Assembly: GCA_036245525.1 (NCBI GenBank) | Contig: BTPG01000001.1 | Location: 222,248,774 to 222,312,773 of the forward strand | Source: Semisulcospira habei | Taxonomy: Eukaryota > Mollusca > Gastropoda > Semisulcospiridae | DNA length: 64,000 bases | Direction of reading: 5' to 3' | Shown: one piece after another, positions 1 to 13,084 of the stretch | How positions within the stretch are numbered: the first letter of the stretch is position 1 | Layout of the letters: every line of letters begins with the position of its first letter | Made by a program: the position numbers and the translations under genes | Notes under the pieces: generated by a model | What the model was told of the DNA's origin: nothing | The model's database searches: none | Seen by the model: only the letters and a program-made list of their open reading frames with translations

Positions 1-1441
1 ATTGTGAAAAAAGATTGGTAACTTATATGTCTTAGGATCTGTTTTTAATAACAAGTTACAATTGTTATGTGCAGCACCTCTGTAGTGCCCAGTTATGTGA
101 TCATGGTCACGAACTTTGTCACCCTGGAGGGCTTGTTCACAAATCCAACACGTCACTACTGTATCAAATTTCAGTTTGTCTTCTTCTGTCATCACCAAAG
201 GCATCTGACATGTTGTGAGATAATGGACTATACAGATGTCTCATTTCTGTTAAAAACAGACATGCTGCATTTTCTCCTCTATAGGTAACAGGTTCGCTAT
301 GCAGTCCGTCTGACCTAACAATAATGTATCCGAAAGAACACACCACTTGGTCACTCAACTTTATAGTCTTTGGTAATGATTCAGGAACAGGACCATCATA
401 CGGTACAACCAGTGATTCAAAATCAGCATACACAACAAACGACAGCTTTTGCTGATTCCCATAGTTCTTAAAACACACTTGACTACCAGGATCTGGATAC
501 TTAAGTACTGTTTGTATGTCATCAGCTGACCTGCAATGCAGGACATGTTTGTGTGCCACTGCAATAGAAGAAAATCTTTGTAAACATCTCTTACACACTT
601 CCTGTTTACTAACATATTTTGAAACAATACTGCGAATTAGTCGTGACATACTCCTGATAATTGTGTAGTGAAAGTTATCATCATCACCAATTAATAACAT
701 GTCAACATGTTTATTTTCTGGCTGACCGTAGGTTGGAGCAAGTGGTGATACTCTAATGGGTTGTAACTTGTCAACAGACTCATTATTCCATACATAAACA
801 TTTACAGATATACCAGGATTTAGTTTTTCAAACAAGTCTATGTCTTCTATTTTAACAGGGAAATCAATACCACTGAAGTTGAGTTCGTTTACAAATTTGG
901 TGTAGTTAGATACACGCTCAGGTTTTGTATTTGCAAAGTGTAGTTTAGCAAGCACACACCACATGAAACAGTGATTATCATTGTTCTGTATATTGACAAC
1001 AGCCTTTTTGTTTGCAACCTCTTTTGGCAGTGGTATCCATGATTTACCTAATATAGGATGATACCTCGACTGTTTTAATTGTAGTTCATGTACATGACCT
1101 TCATGCCAACCAGACCCCTTCATTTTTGCACTGCCAATTGCTTGGAGAAAGTCAGGTAACAGTCTGTCTCTAAACACGTTTTCCAATTCTCTTCTTGTGT
1201 TAACTGTGTGTTGTCTTATCGAGATATACGATACAATCACTTCACCATCTACCCTAGTAAATTCTATTTTCGCAACAACCTGAATCTTTACACTGCCTGT
1301 AATAAGATTATCTTGTACGACAGAAAAAGAGTTTTCTATTGATTCATATACATTGTTACTATTAGATATAGGCACGTCTGTTGTGTGAAACACGTTTCTT
1401 AAGCCAGATGAGCTTGATGGGTTTTGTGTATTGTCCGTCAT
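1..1441 (-). CDS. Family B DNA polymerase of Polinton/adintovirus-like element, N-terminal part
   Basis: Replicative DNA polymerase of an integrated virus-like element, truncated by the left window edge. The first 425 codons read from the ATG at 1441. They contain a D-x-x-CFMWCVL block (about residues 155-165), a CxxC...H...C putative zinc cluster (about 280-305) and a YADFESL motif near residue 340 that fits the Exo I motif. Around 195-220 the frame shifts by one base, and the other minus frame then carries a CWIC motif followed by a VRDHDHITG motif and stays open to position 1, as in polymerases of this group. The Exo II/III and polymerase palm motifs would lie left of the window. It is the last visible gene of a minus-strand series: capsid, ATPase, small protein, polymerase. 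The single frameshift could be decay or an assembly error. Confidence 0.8.
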
Positions 1442-1838
1442 TTGACCGACAAAATGATAAATAAAAAATATTAACGCTGACTCTGTATGTGTAATACCAT
1501 TTTATTAATGTAACACTGAACAAATACAAATTTGTTTGGTTTAGTTCTTTCACTATACCACTACACACTGCATTAAACCAGCCACTGTAATATTCATTAA
1601 CAGTGAAAGCTTGTGTCTTAATATCAACAGTTATTTTTCGTATTATTGTTGGTCTAAATGGATTATCAACACCCAAAGTTATATTACCTGTCATGTACAG
1701 TGTTACTGGTGTTATAAATAAATTTCCTGGTGTCTCTTTATTATAAAGCCCGTTTACATATTTAACGTCTTTAAAGTAGTATGTAATATCTATGATTTCA
1801 CCAATAGGCCAATATTGCATGGTTTGTCCATCTGTCAT
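1362..1838 (-). CDS. Small AT-rich protein between ATPase and polymerase genes, unknown function
   Basis: A 158-codon ORF starting at an ATG preceded by an A-rich leader (AATAAAAATG). It begins 37 bases after the ATPase stop at 1875-1877 and its 3' end overlaps the polymerase start by about 80 bases. The first 110 residues look like a genuine beta-rich protein (many I, T, V and Y). The last part reads through the polymerase leader in another frame and may be an artefact of a lost stop or an indel. I do not recognise the family. Its place between two core genes on the same strand supports it being a real gene of the element. Confidence 0.5.
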   Translation of the reverse strand: MTDGQTMQYWPIGEIIDITYYFKDVKYVNGLYNKETPGNLFITPVTLYMTGNITLGVDNPFRPTIIRKITVDIKTQAFTVNEYYSGWFNAVCSGIVKELNQTNLYLFSVTLIKWYYTYRVSVNIFYLSFCRSNDGQYTKPIKLIWLKKRVSHNRRAYI

Positions 1839-1874
1839 TTTTTATTGGACAAAACAAAAGTATAAATTAATTCA

Positions 1875-1908
1875 CTAACCCATACCCTGTGGGCTGATCT
1901 GTCTTTAA
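1875..1908 (-). other. Displaced 3' end of the packaging ATPase gene
   Basis: On the minus strand, the TTAA at 1905-1908 is followed by about nine open codons and a TAG at 1875-1877. They are in the same phase as the ATPase reading frame that enters the matching TTAA at 17383-17386. The ATPase gene therefore ended here before the transposon at 1909-17382 inserted. The small-protein ATG follows directly. Confidence 0.6.
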
Positions 1909-2118
1909 AGCTGAGAACCAGTCAAAAAACTCCGCCCTGCACATGTTTTAAAAAAACTTTACAGGACCCAGCGAGGGCCCTGTCGTGAACGTTCGGCTAA
2001 CTTGCCCCTAAGTCGGCAAACTGGTTTGCAACTCAGTTGACTGAGTTTTCAAATGCGTTTGTCGTGCTGGCAAAACTCCCGTGAAAAAGACAGGCCACTT
2101 CCTGTATGCAGCGAGTGG
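1909..2118 (+). repeat. Left terminal inverted repeat of the Kolobok-like element
   Basis: The reverse complement of 17173-17382 matches this segment through several blocks, including an ACATGTTTTAAAAA-like stretch, a CAGGACCCAGC block, CAACTCAGTTGAC and GACAGGCCACTTCCTGT. Similarity fades beyond about 2118. The transposase ATG lies 132 bp further in. Confidence 0.75.
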
Positions 2119-2685
2119 GCACCGCGATCACTGATGTATATCAGCGATATTTCTACTGATAGCAACAGTAGCAGACGACACCACCCAACAGACTGAGCTG
2201 GACATTGTTTTTACATCAGTCTGCCCGCTGAGGGTGACTCAAACTGCAGTATGGACCAGGACGAGCTATCCGTAAGTTACACAGTACAGACTGTATCTTT
2301 ATTTGATATCGGAAGAGCAAGAAAGGAGGGGTTATTTCATCTGGAGTGGCCTACAGCGAATATTTTCCCTACTAAGGGCAGCTATTATAATCAGCGTGAC
2401 CCAAGGCGACCTAAGATTGATCTCCTTTGTATCCTTTGGCAACTATGTCAACAGGCGATCTCTTATACAATTTACTGTGTTGGCTGTACAATGCTTCTTC
2501 ATTTATTCATTGTAGCATACCGATATTACACTTTGTGGCATCAATGAAGGTTATAATAATAATGATTATAAATCCTAAAAGGCTCGGGTGCAGCAATTGT
2601 TGTTGTTCTTGTTGTGTCCCCCATGTTCTCTTTGTTTTTGGTTTGGTCCATTGGGTTTTTTCCTATTTGTTTTTCTTTTTTAGGG

Positions 2686-2706
2686 TGGGGGGGGGGGGGG
2701 GGGGGT
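2686..2706 (+). repeat. Poly-G run in transposase intron 1
   Basis: An uninterrupted G run at the edge of a T-rich tract. It is one of several long G or C runs in the window and is a likely place for sequencing length errors. Confidence 0.8.
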
Positions 2707-3007
2707 TCAATACATGTCTCCTAAGTACGTTTAGTGCTAAAGGATATCCAGAATGTAACGAACTGTACATGTGAATTAGTAAAAGTGAGCACTGCATAAA
2801 TAGTGTAATACTGATTCCTGTCACACATGTGCAGGATGCTGAATTTTATCAGCTTATGACGGAGGATGAGTCACAAAATGAAGACCGAAAACCGGACTCC
2901 CAAGAGGATGAATTGCTGGATGAAATGGACACGGCACAAACTTTGGATGAGCTGGAACAGGAACAGTATGTAACATATATCACAACAAATGTTCAGGCAA
3001 ATGTGTG

Positions 3008-3130
<123 letters not shown>

Positions 3131-3156
3131 GACAGAGTGAACTTGTTGCGAATGGG

Positions 3157-3212
3157 TTAGTTAGTTATTTGGGTTTAACGCCGAGCAGGCGACTAAGGCC
3201 ATCTCACGGCGG
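3157..3212 (+). repeat. Short 60-bp SINE-like repeat, copy 1
   Basis: The unit begins TTAGTTAGTTATTTGGG, continues with TTTAACGCCGAGCAGGCGAC and ends in CATCTCACGGCGG. It is flanked by a near-perfect 13-bp duplication ending GAATGGG (about 3143-3156 and 3213-3226). Other copies with the same ends occur across the window. Confidence 0.75.
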
Positions 3213-4580
3213 AATGTTGTGAATGGGGGTGGAGGGTGGGATGTAGTTTGGAAGTATGATGGAGAGAGTGTGACACTGCAATGCATTCAATGTACATGTG
3301 CCTGTTATAGTAGTGTGTATATTATTGGTCCTGTGAATGATCACATTCACTTCATTATGTTTCAGTCTTGCATTCATACAGTATTTGCCAAGGTGTTTAC
3401 CTGGTTATGTCTTATGATTTCAGAGTACAGGAAGCAAATCTGTTGTGTAGGACATGGCTGGAGAAAGCATTGGCTCAACGGCGCTTTGTCATTGACTATG
3501 ATACATGTGTGGAAACTGTGAAACGGCTAAAATGTACTGTGTTTGACTGCCACGAGTGCTGCGAGGAGGAGACAGTGCAGCCTGCCCCACAGCAGCCTAT
3601 GGCAGGGATCATGTTCCAGTTTCACTGTACTGTAAGAAATAATATTTTCATCTTTCCTCTCAAGCCACACTACTTCCTCAACATGTATATTGTACTTCTG
3701 AATGATCATGTAATGAGGGTTGGATTCTTCCATTACTGTGAAATGAATGAAAGTGTCCAAACATGTTTACTGACTGTTCACATGAAGTGTTTGCACATTT
3801 GTCTGGCACTAAATTCTGATTGTTTCTAAACAGAATGGCCACATTCGGTACTGGAGCACGACAAAAAAATATGGAGGCAAAAGTCTAATCGGAGCTATGG
3901 GTCCTCATCATTCTGTTCAGTGGCCTCACTTACAGTCAGGTAATGTGAGCATATTGCCCAACAGTTAGTAATTTTATTGGCATTGTCTAATAATTGTACT
4001 TGATAGCCAAAGCTGTACATAATGATATGTTTGCCTACAAAGTCAACCTAGTTTGAATTCCAGTTGAGTAGGTAATGTGCATTTTGTGGCCAGTTGGATT
4101 TTTTAGGGTCAGATGTATCAACACAGCTACTGTACCTATGTGCTTCCAATTTAGGCTGAAACTGTAAATGAAACTGTGGCAACTTGTTCACTGTTCTAGG
4201 TTGCTCGAGCTGCAAGATTTGCACACCTTGCCATTCCCTCAGCCTCCAGCTTTTACCAGCTACAGAAAATCTTTTGTCTGCCACTCAGAGAATACTATGA
4301 AAAACCGATGGAAAAATTCCGGGCCATATCACCAGGACGGGTGGTGGCAGTTGATACCCGATTTGATTCCCCCGGTAATATTTTATGTGTATCTGTCAGG
4401 TTAGCATACTGTACGGGTTATTGTGATAAGCAAAAGGTACTGATTTTTTTGTTGACAGTCCCAGTTCATTGGTGAAAATATGTGTGTGCTCTCTGAAGTG
4501 CTTACCTCTCAATTAATGTTTTCTCTAAATGTTTGTGTAGGCCAATGTGCCTCAAAATCGACCACTGCGTTCATGGACGT

Positions 4581-4759
4581 TGTATCGATATTCAAAACTA
4601 AAATCGAAAGTAATGTAATTGTCGAATGACTTTGTTTAATAAAGTACTTCCGGTACTTCCGGTCATGAAACGCAACAAGGATGGTTGTGTGTGTGTCACT
4701 GTCTGACAACTTATGTCTACTATCCATTCGATGTTAGCCCTATGCAAGCCATCTAAACA
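4581..4759 (+). repeat. 5' LTR of the Gypsy element
   Basis: TG...CA borders. It contains an AATAAAGT motif and a tandem ACTTCCGGT pair. The primer site starts at 4760. Confidence 0.95.
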
Positions 4760-4773
4760 TGGTGTCAGAAGTA
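4760..4773 (+). promoter_or_regulatory. Primer binding site (tRNA-Leu type)
   Basis: TGGTGTCAGAAGT directly abuts the LTR. This sequence is the usual complement of the 3' end of leucine tRNAs. Confidence 0.65.
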
Positions 4774-4824
4774 AAAGCTTCAGTATTCTTCTAGCTAACG
4801 TTTGTGCTTTATATTGACTGTATA

Positions 4825-7800
4825 ATGGCGAAGTGGCCTGAACAATTTGACTTTGCGCGACCAGACATGTGGCCAGAATGGCGAGACAGGTTTCTTCGTT
4901 TTCGAACGGCGACAAAGCTGCACAAAGATGACCAAGATGTGCAAATATCCGCATTAATTTATGCGATGGGGAAAGACGCAGACCGCATATACAACTCTCT
5001 TCAGTTCGAGGAACCTCAAGAAGGACAGCCAAATCCAAGAAATGTGTTTAATTCTGTGCTGGATAAATTCAACGAACATTTTATTCCGCGGCGCAATGTG
5101 ATTCATGAAAGGGCTAAATTCTATGCTCGTCAACAGCAGGCTGGAGAGACAGTAGAACAATATGTGCGTACCTTACATGACATGGCTAGTACGTGTGATT
5201 TTGGCACAAACGAAGAGGAAAGCACCAGGGACAGACTAGTAATAGGGCTACTAGACACTGAAGTAAGTCAAAAGTTGCAGTTAGAAACAACGCTCAGTCT
5301 CAAGCAAGCAGTGGATGCAGCACGTCATTATGAACTGGTTAAAACACAGATCAAAGATCAGAGAACGCACAGTGTCGACGCTCTTCATCACACTAGAGGA
5401 CATACTTCGAAACGCGGGCGAGGTGGACGAGGAAAGATGAACTCTGGATTCAATGGTGCACGTGGAGGTGCAGCCCAGAACACGCAGCATAAGAATTGCG
5501 ATGCATCCACCAGGAAGATGCCCTGCAAAAGGAAAACAGTGTAGGAAATGTGCTAAAAGAGGACATTATGCAGTAGTCTGTAGATCACGTCCCACTGTGA
5601 ACGAAGTAGTGCATGAAAATGATTCCAGTGAAACCTTCAGTCTTGGTTGTATTCAAGGTACCAGTTCTGAGCCTCCCTGGAAAGTATGTTTAGACTTGTG
5701 TGGCACTCAAACGCTTTTTAAGCTGGATACCGGAGCAGATGTCTCAATAATCACAAGAAAGCAATACAACAAACTGAAAGTAAGACCACAATTAAGGAAA
5801 ACAAACGTGACCTTAAAAGGACCAGGAGGAGTGATCAAGAACGAAGGGGAATTTATGGCACAAGTGAATCGAAATGATGAACTATACAACTTTCGTTGTT
5901 TTGTTATCAATTCAGACACAGACAATCTACTAGGTAGAGACGCAGTGGCACAACTGACTCTTTTACAGCGCCTAGATGAAGTACAAATTCCAAGTACAAA
6001 GGATCCTCTCTTCGGTGAATTAGATGAAAAGCATGTGAAATGTGATCCAGTGCACATAACTTTGGCTGAAGGCCATACTCCTTACTCAGTGCATGCAGCA
6101 CGGCGTGTGCCCATTCCGCTTCTACAGAAAGTGAAAGATGAACTTAAAAGACTTGAAGAAGCAAACATCATCGAAGAAATTCATGAAACAACAGACTGGA
6201 CAGCACCTATCGTCCCAATACAGAAAAAGTGTGGCGGCATCAGGTTGTGTACAGACTATAAGCAATTGAACAAGGCTGTTAAAAGGGAGAGATACATGCT
6301 ACCCACAATTGAGGACATTCTACACAAGATGAATGGAGTTAAGGTGTTTAGCAAGTTAGATGCCTCATCTGGATTTTTTTCAATTGCCATTGGACAAGGA
6401 GTCTAGTAAACTGACAGCTTTTATTACGCCTTTTGGACGTTACGTTTACCGTAGACTGCCTGAGGGTATTACTTCAGCCCCAGAAATCTTTCAGAGAACT
6501 GTGGAGGGCTTCCTCTCAGACCATCCAAACACAGCATGCTTCTACGACGACATAATCGTCTTCAGTGAAAATGAGAAGGCACACAAGGAACACTTAGAAT
6601 CAGCAATGCAGAAACTACGTGTAGTTGGACTAAAACTGAACCGAGGAAAGTGTGAATTCTACAAAAAAAACAGATAAAATTCCTCGGGTTTGTCATCAGC
6701 GGAGACGGTGTGCATATCGACCAAGACAAGGCTGCCGCTATCATCAATATGGCAGAGCCAACAGATGTAGCAGAATTGCGACGCTTCATGGGGATGGTGC
6801 CAATTTCCTTGGTCGTCACCTTCCAAACCTGTCGACGATCATGCAGCCATTGTCTGTCTTGCTGGAGAAAAAGACAGCGTGGTCGTGGGGACCACCTCAG
6901 AAACAGGCAGTTGGAAAAATAAAGGAACTCTTGACCAGTGCACCAACATTGGTATTCTTCGATCTAGCTAAGCCTACAGTGGTCAGTGCAGACGCCAGCT
7001 CATATGGGCTAGGTGGCGTACTCCTTCAGGAGCAAGAGGACGGTACTTTAAGACCAGTGGCATATTGCAGCCGAACCTTGACACCAGCAGAAAAGAAATA
7101 TGCGCAGATTGAGAAAGAGACACTCGCAGCTGTTTGGAGTTGTGAACGTTTTGAGCGCTATCTCGTCGGCTTACCAACATTCACTCTACAAACTGATCAT
7201 AAACCTCTTGTCCCTCTGTTGAATACCAAAGATTTGCAAGATTCTCCTCTGAGATGTCAACGTCTACTCATGCGACTTCTTCGCTTCAACATCCAAGCAG
7301 TCTACATGCCAGGCACGCAGATGGCAGTTGCAGACGCATTGTCCAGAAGTCCTAGTAATGAAGAAAGACACAGTCAAACAGAAGAAGAAGTTACACTTCA
7401 TGTGAACACAGTGAAAGCATCATGGTCTACGTCAGACAAATATCTGGAAAAGGTGAGACAGGAAACAGAAAAGGACATTTCTCTCTCCATAGCTCTAGAT
7501 TACACAAGAAAAGGATGGCCAGAATATAAAGAAGATGTGAAGCTCGGAGCAAGAAATTTGTATGCTGTTAGAGCAGAACTCAGTGAGTACAATGGACTTC
7601 TTATTAAAGGAGACAGGATAGTGATTTCGCAGTCGCTACAGAAAGAAGTGATGGATAAAATTCATGAAGGACATTTGGGAATTAACAAGTGCCGAGAGCG
7701 AGCAAAACAAACTGTGTGGTGGCCGCACATCAGCAAAGAAATCAAAGAAAGAATCAGTCGCTGCCAGTTTTGTACTGAAAAACAACCCTCGCAAAGGAAA

Positions 7801-8646
7801 GAGCCAATGATACCATCAGATCTGCCAGATGGTCCGTTTCGACGCATGGCAGTGGACATTTGTGAATTCCAGAACTCCTACTTCCTGATATGCTTTGATT
7901 ATTACAGCAGATACATTGAAATTGCACACTTACCAAACTTTACCAGCAAACAAGTCATAGCAAAGCTGAAGAACATTTTTGCACGTCATGGAGTGCCAGA
8001 GACTTTGATATCAGACAATGGAACTCAGTTCACGTCTAATGAATTTGCTGAATTTTCGAGAGTGTGGAACTTTCAACATGTGACGACAAGCCCGCATTAC
8101 CCGCAGGCTAACGGTGCAGCAGAGAGAGCTGTAAGAACAGCAAAGACAATTTTGCAACAGGACGACGTATTTGCTGCTTTGCTGGCGTATCGCTCTACGC
8201 CAATTCCGGAGTTGGGTGCCAGCCCAGCAGAGTTGGCCTATGGCAGAAAAATCAGAACGACCCTCCCAACTCTATCTAGGACACTGCAGCCATGCTTTCA
8301 TCCTGCACGAGACTCTCTTCCTGAAAGAGACGATGCTTTTAAACATAGGCAGAAGAATAACTTTGACCGTCATCACGGAGTCCAACCACTTCCAACGCTT
8401 CATCCAGGCGATCCAGTTTTTGTGAAATTGGATGGAGAGAAGGGATGGAAGCTGCCAGCTGAAGTGGTGGAACAAAGTGGCGAGCGTTCGTACTTGCTCA
8501 GAACACAGCAAGGTGGTGAAATTCGCCGCAACCGACGCCACCTTAAACCATGCCCAGAGACTGCCCAGCAGCTGTCATCCAAGGTGCAGATGCAGTCAAC
8601 ACCTCGTCGACCTGAGAGGGTGATCGACCAGCCTCCATCGCCGTGA
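4825..8646 (+). CDS. Gag-Pol polyprotein of the Gypsy element (frameshifted)
   Basis: One Gag-Pol reading frame broken by indels. Gag starts at the ATG at 4825 (MAKWPEQFDF). A zinc-knuckle segment (CRKCAKRGHYAVVC) is at about 5540-5580. Then come a protease with LDTGADVSII (about 5722), reverse transcriptase with KLDASSGFF (about 6353) and FYDDIIVFS (about 6540, Phe where Tyr is usual in YxDD), RNase H with SADASSYGLGG and TDHKPL, and integrase with an HHCC zinc finger and a D, D, E series (VDICEF, SDNGTQF, NGAAERAV). It ends at TGA 8644-8646. Frame breaks lie near 5500 (in the knuckle), 6370 (T7), 6665 (A8) and 6797. The last two restore a conserved frame if one base is added. Near-identical LTRs with four frame breaks make assembly error a serious possibility. 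Confidence 0.9.
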
Positions 8647-8852
8647 GCCCAGCTACACCAGCTTCCCCTGGCCGACCTCCAGATAAAGGGCGACCTCCAG
8701 ACGAAGGGCAACCTCCAGACAAGGGCAACCCCCAGACGAAGGGCGACGGACGCGCTTTGGCCGATGTATTACCAGGCCATCTCGATATCGCGACTAACTT
8801 TCGATCTCGATTTTGCTACTATCCCTCGATTATGTAACTGTACTCTAGTTTT

Positions 8853-8874
8853 GGAAAAAAAAAAAAGGGGGAGA
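8853..8874 (+). promoter_or_regulatory. Polypurine tract
   Basis: An A-run followed by GGGGGAGA ends exactly at the 3' LTR start. Confidence 0.85.
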
Positions 8875-9053
8875 TGTATCGATATTCGAAACTAAAATCG
8901 AAAGTAATGTAATTGTCGAATGACTTTGTTTAATAAAGTACTTCCGGTACTTCCGGTCATGAAACGCAACAAGGATGGTTGTGTGTGTGTCACTGTCTGA
9001 CAACTTATGTCTACTATCCATTCGATGTTAGCCCTATGCAAGCCATCTAAACA
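8875..9053 (+). repeat. 3' LTR of the Gypsy element
   Basis: Same length as the 5' LTR, with one visible substitution near its start (A to G). Confidence 0.95.
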
Positions 9054-11483
9054 GACGTAGAAAGTGGACTCATCATCCATTGCGAATTTGGTGATCACCG
9101 AGCAACACAGGTGAGACAAACAGTTATTTGAAACAGTAATATTGTTTTCTTTTAGTAATAAGAGTAAAACACACCAAGCATAATGTGTGATTATGTGGGG
9201 CCAGATTGATAGGAGAGAGGTATGCAGACAGTAAAAATATGAAAATGTTTTCCACTCTGCATTGTGTACATAGTACCCTTGATTTTTTCCTCTCAATGAA
9301 TGGCAAGATGGTGATGTGGACACACTGACAATTCTTGTGAATTGTGTTCTCTTTCTATTTGGGTTCACAGCGCCAGGCAGCCCCGATGGAAAAGCTGAAT
9401 GTTGCTTTGGGCTTGCATCACGTCACATTCTTTTACCCTCAATGTGCCGAAATAGTGTCCGATGCAAGCTCAACCATCAGGTCACTTCTGGGTGAGTAAA
9501 TCAAGAGGCTGACAACAATAATAATAATGAGAAGAAAATCATCAATGAATATGGAGTCAAAACATAGATACCATGCCATTTGCAGTTCAGAGTAGTAAAG
9601 TGAAGGACAATCAGAGTGAATGAAACCGACTGTTGCAACTTACTGATTATGTGACATGTTACAATGTGCACTGCAAATGGACCTAGTGCACATGATGCAC
9701 ATGAAGTTTTGTGTGTGAATTATAATTCCACTGTCATATATATAGTGCAGATAATTTCACTCCTGTAGTTTTCAGGGGACTTTCATTATAGCCATTGGTT
9801 TGGCAAGTGATTTTAGGTAAAATGTAATTGTAAACATGTATCCTGTGTTTTCAGAGGGAGAAGAGTATGCAACTATTCGGCATTCATTGGACGTGTGGCA
9901 TAAATCCAAACACCTTGCCAAAAGGTTAGTGCCCCTCAGTAAACCATCTGCAGATGGCCTTAGGAGTGTAGAACATAAACCATAATATCAACATATTTCT
10001 TGGTACTATCAAATATGCTGTACAAAGGAGGGAAACAAATAATTCCAGCACTTCAATATTTACTTCTCATTCATCTGGTAATTATGCATTCAATCTGCTT
10101 ACCAGTAATGCTATGGAGACAGTGATCCTTCACCATATTCATTGAGTCTTGAGACACATTGGACTAAAGGTCAGTTGAGTGTTGTATTGCAGCCTGATGG
10201 ACCTAGCAAAGGGCTCCCTTGGGACTTTAAAAAAATTGTGAAGCCAATTGTGAAGCACTTCTGGTTTTGCTGCCGCACTTCACATGGAGACCTCTATCGC
10301 TTCCACATGAAGTGGGAAAGTTTTCTGTGGCATGTTCAGGGGACACACCAGTGGCCGGGAGGGGCATGTGAGCATGATGAAGGTGTCAAGTCAACTCTGC
10401 CACAACTAACACCTTACATGCCAGCTTTCCAGGCTCTTAGGTAACACTATTTCCCATGTGTTGCTGCTGTTGGGTTACATGTGCAACTGCACTTTCACTG
10501 TTGCAATTTACTGTCAAGGGCAAGTTGATGTGAAAAACAACTGAGTGAAAAAGATTTTGGACCAATCACACATATCAATGCTTTGGCATTTGCGATGCTG
10601 ACTGCCTTTGAAGTACACTACAAGTTAGTTTGACCACAGTGGACACTAGCTGAAGATTCCATAGTCAGCAAGTGAGAAAATGGTACTACATAAATATTTG
10701 AGTAAAACTTGCAGAAGAAGCGTGTAGTATGTTCGAAGTTTCACTGCAGTGCATTATAATAACATAACATAACACACACTTCAGCAATACAACTGTATCA
10801 CAATTGCATTGCTCTCTTCTGCTTTTTTTTGCAGGAAATTCTTCTCTAACCCAGTGTTGCTCAACTCCTTCATGTACTACACGCATGGGCGCGAAACCTC
10901 ACAGCTGGAAAACTTCTTCTCCCACAGTCTGCTCCTCTATTGCCCCAAATGGTAAAAACTACCTGTCTCACTAAGTTCCAGTAGTTTGGATGTGAATGAG
11001 ATGGCATGAAACACTTTTTTTACTATGTGCAGCCATTTCTCACTAGGCTTTCTTTAAATTCCTAGTTGGTAATCATTTCTTTCTTTTATTTGTTTGTATT
11101 CATTTGTGGGAGTTTCATGTGCATGGAGAGGAAGAATTAGAGCTGGGATGTGAAACTGCTATGTTGTTCCAAAGTGATAGCCAATTCCACTAGCTGAAAC
11201 CAAATTTACAGTGCTGTCCATGAAACTATACTATTGTTCTGTTTACCAGGTTGGCTTTCTCGTTTGACATCTATATGGCACGCAACCAGCTTGCTGTAAT
11301 AGATTTTAATCACCACAAAAACAAACCAGTTAGAACAGGTGCCAATGATGCCCCACACCTCCAGTGTCAGTTATCACGGCGTACCAAAGAATGGGTAGCG
11401 TTTCAGGATCTTGTTCAGAAAGATTACAGCTACATGCCTGGTATGAACTCGGGCGACCTATTGGGTTGTCAGCACTCTCTTTC

Positions 11484-11501
11484 ACACACACACACACACG
11501 C

Positions 11502-11541
<40 letters not shown>
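11484..11541 (+). repeat. (CA)n microsatellite
   Basis: In the last intron of the transposase gene. ORFs through it are artefacts. Confidence 0.9.
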
Positions 11542-11543
<2 letters not shown>

Positions 11544-11951
11544 GTTTTGTGGGTACATATGAGCCTCCAATGTGTGCGCGTGTGTGTGTGTTTCTGTGTC
11601 GAAAATCTGAAAAGAAACATGCTTAGATTAGACAGTCACAAAACAATTTATTCAATCCTCATATGTGGACCACAATAAAATTTGCTGGGCATAGGCTTTT
11701 CTATATATGGTTCTTTCCTTAGAATTTGATCTCCAGTTTACATGTTTCAACTCTATTTCATGTGTCCATCTATGTTAGTCTCTCTGTGTAATTGGGTTTC
11801 AGAGCTTTTGCACTTGTGCATAGACCATGCATATGGGCTCAGATTTGATGAGGGCATGAACAGCACCAAGTCAGACTACCTGGACATGGTGGGTGCACAA
11901 CAGAGGGTCAATCCAGGTGCCTGGAAAGTCTTCATGAAACAGAAGCGATGA

Positions 11952-13084
11952 GGAGAAATGAAAGGTAGAAATATAATGTTCACCACCAATGTGAAAACAT
12001 CAGGACACTTATTCAATACAGAACACACCAAAAATCCATTATGGCTTGAACAGCATTCAGTAACTTGAATTGCTTGGTGATTTTCACTGTTCTCTTCTTT
12101 CAGACTGTTTACACTTGTTCTCATTTGCTGAACTCTATTCACCTTTTCCCCCCTCAAGGCATATTATCGCGTTACCATGCCAAGTTGTGAGAAATATAGT
12201 CTCAACCTATCACATTTTCCATTGACAATGTACATGCTGAGAAAAAACATTGTACCCCCAATATGTCGTTGGCCAGTCATATTTGTTTGTATGAACAAAC
12301 CCTAATCTCCATTGATTCAAACTGTCAGGCACTGAAATGCTGTGAAATAAGCGATATAGCTTTTTTATTTTGTGCTTGGAGGATGGCATGGGGCAAACAA
12401 CTGTATGCAGGTGTTATGTAATCCCGCTGGTATCAATGGCTTACCAAAAATAACTGAAAAAAGCGTTTAGATGGATAACGTCATGCACCAGACATACGAA
12501 GCACAGACGCCATCTTTGTAAGCTACATCAGCATAATTGAAAATGATGCAACCACAAAAAGCCCGCAAAATAAGAAATTAAAGGTTTTAGGCCACAAAAT
12601 AATTATGTGCATGTGTTGCGTACGACCTATGGTACCAGTTTCATACAAAGAAATAAATCCACATGTGTTACATTTGATAATATCTGTTGGAGAAATTTCC
12701 AAGTGTATGGCTAGTTGGCTGACAGTCAAAAACATTGAGATTTGTGTCCCTAAAGTTCTAGGTCAAACGTACTAAGCATGGGTTCTTTGATGGGGATACT
12801 TGATGCTTACATATTCTTTGTGTTTTATTTTTTTATTCATTATATTACGAGTTAGACTTTGCCATTGTTTCTTGTCATCTAGAGGGTCCACAGGGAGTGC
12901 AGTGTCAGAGGTACCTCTGACATTGACCTCCTTGATTGCATCCTCGAGACAACAAGAACCAATGACAAAGCCTAATTTAGCCTACAACTGATAATATCAC
13001 ACTCGAGGAAATGCAGTTGCAAGAAAGCTCAGTAACAGCTATGGCAGGCCATACTAATCCTGCAGTGATTATATAAGGAAAGGT
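11952..13084. other. Interior of Kolobok-like element, no confirmed gene
   Basis: AT-rich. The only coding-like stretch is on minus at about 12840-12970, open for about 48 codons after a possible acceptor (AAATTAG). It has no recognisable domain. I see nothing else. Confidence 0.4.

Larger units (their letters stand above)
4581..9053 (+). mobile_element. Ty3/Gypsy LTR retrotransposon with 179-bp LTRs
   Basis: The LTRs at 4581-4759 and 8875-9053 start TGTATCGATATTC and end CATCTAAACA. I count one visible difference between them. The target duplication GACGT is at 4576-4580 and 9054-9058. A TGGTGTCAGAAG sequence follows the 5' LTR directly and fits a leucine-tRNA primer site. An A-run followed by GGGGGAGA (8853-8874) before the 3' LTR is the polypurine tract. 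The insertion is in exon 6 of the transposase gene, same strand. Near-identical LTRs mean a young insertion. Confidence 0.95.
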
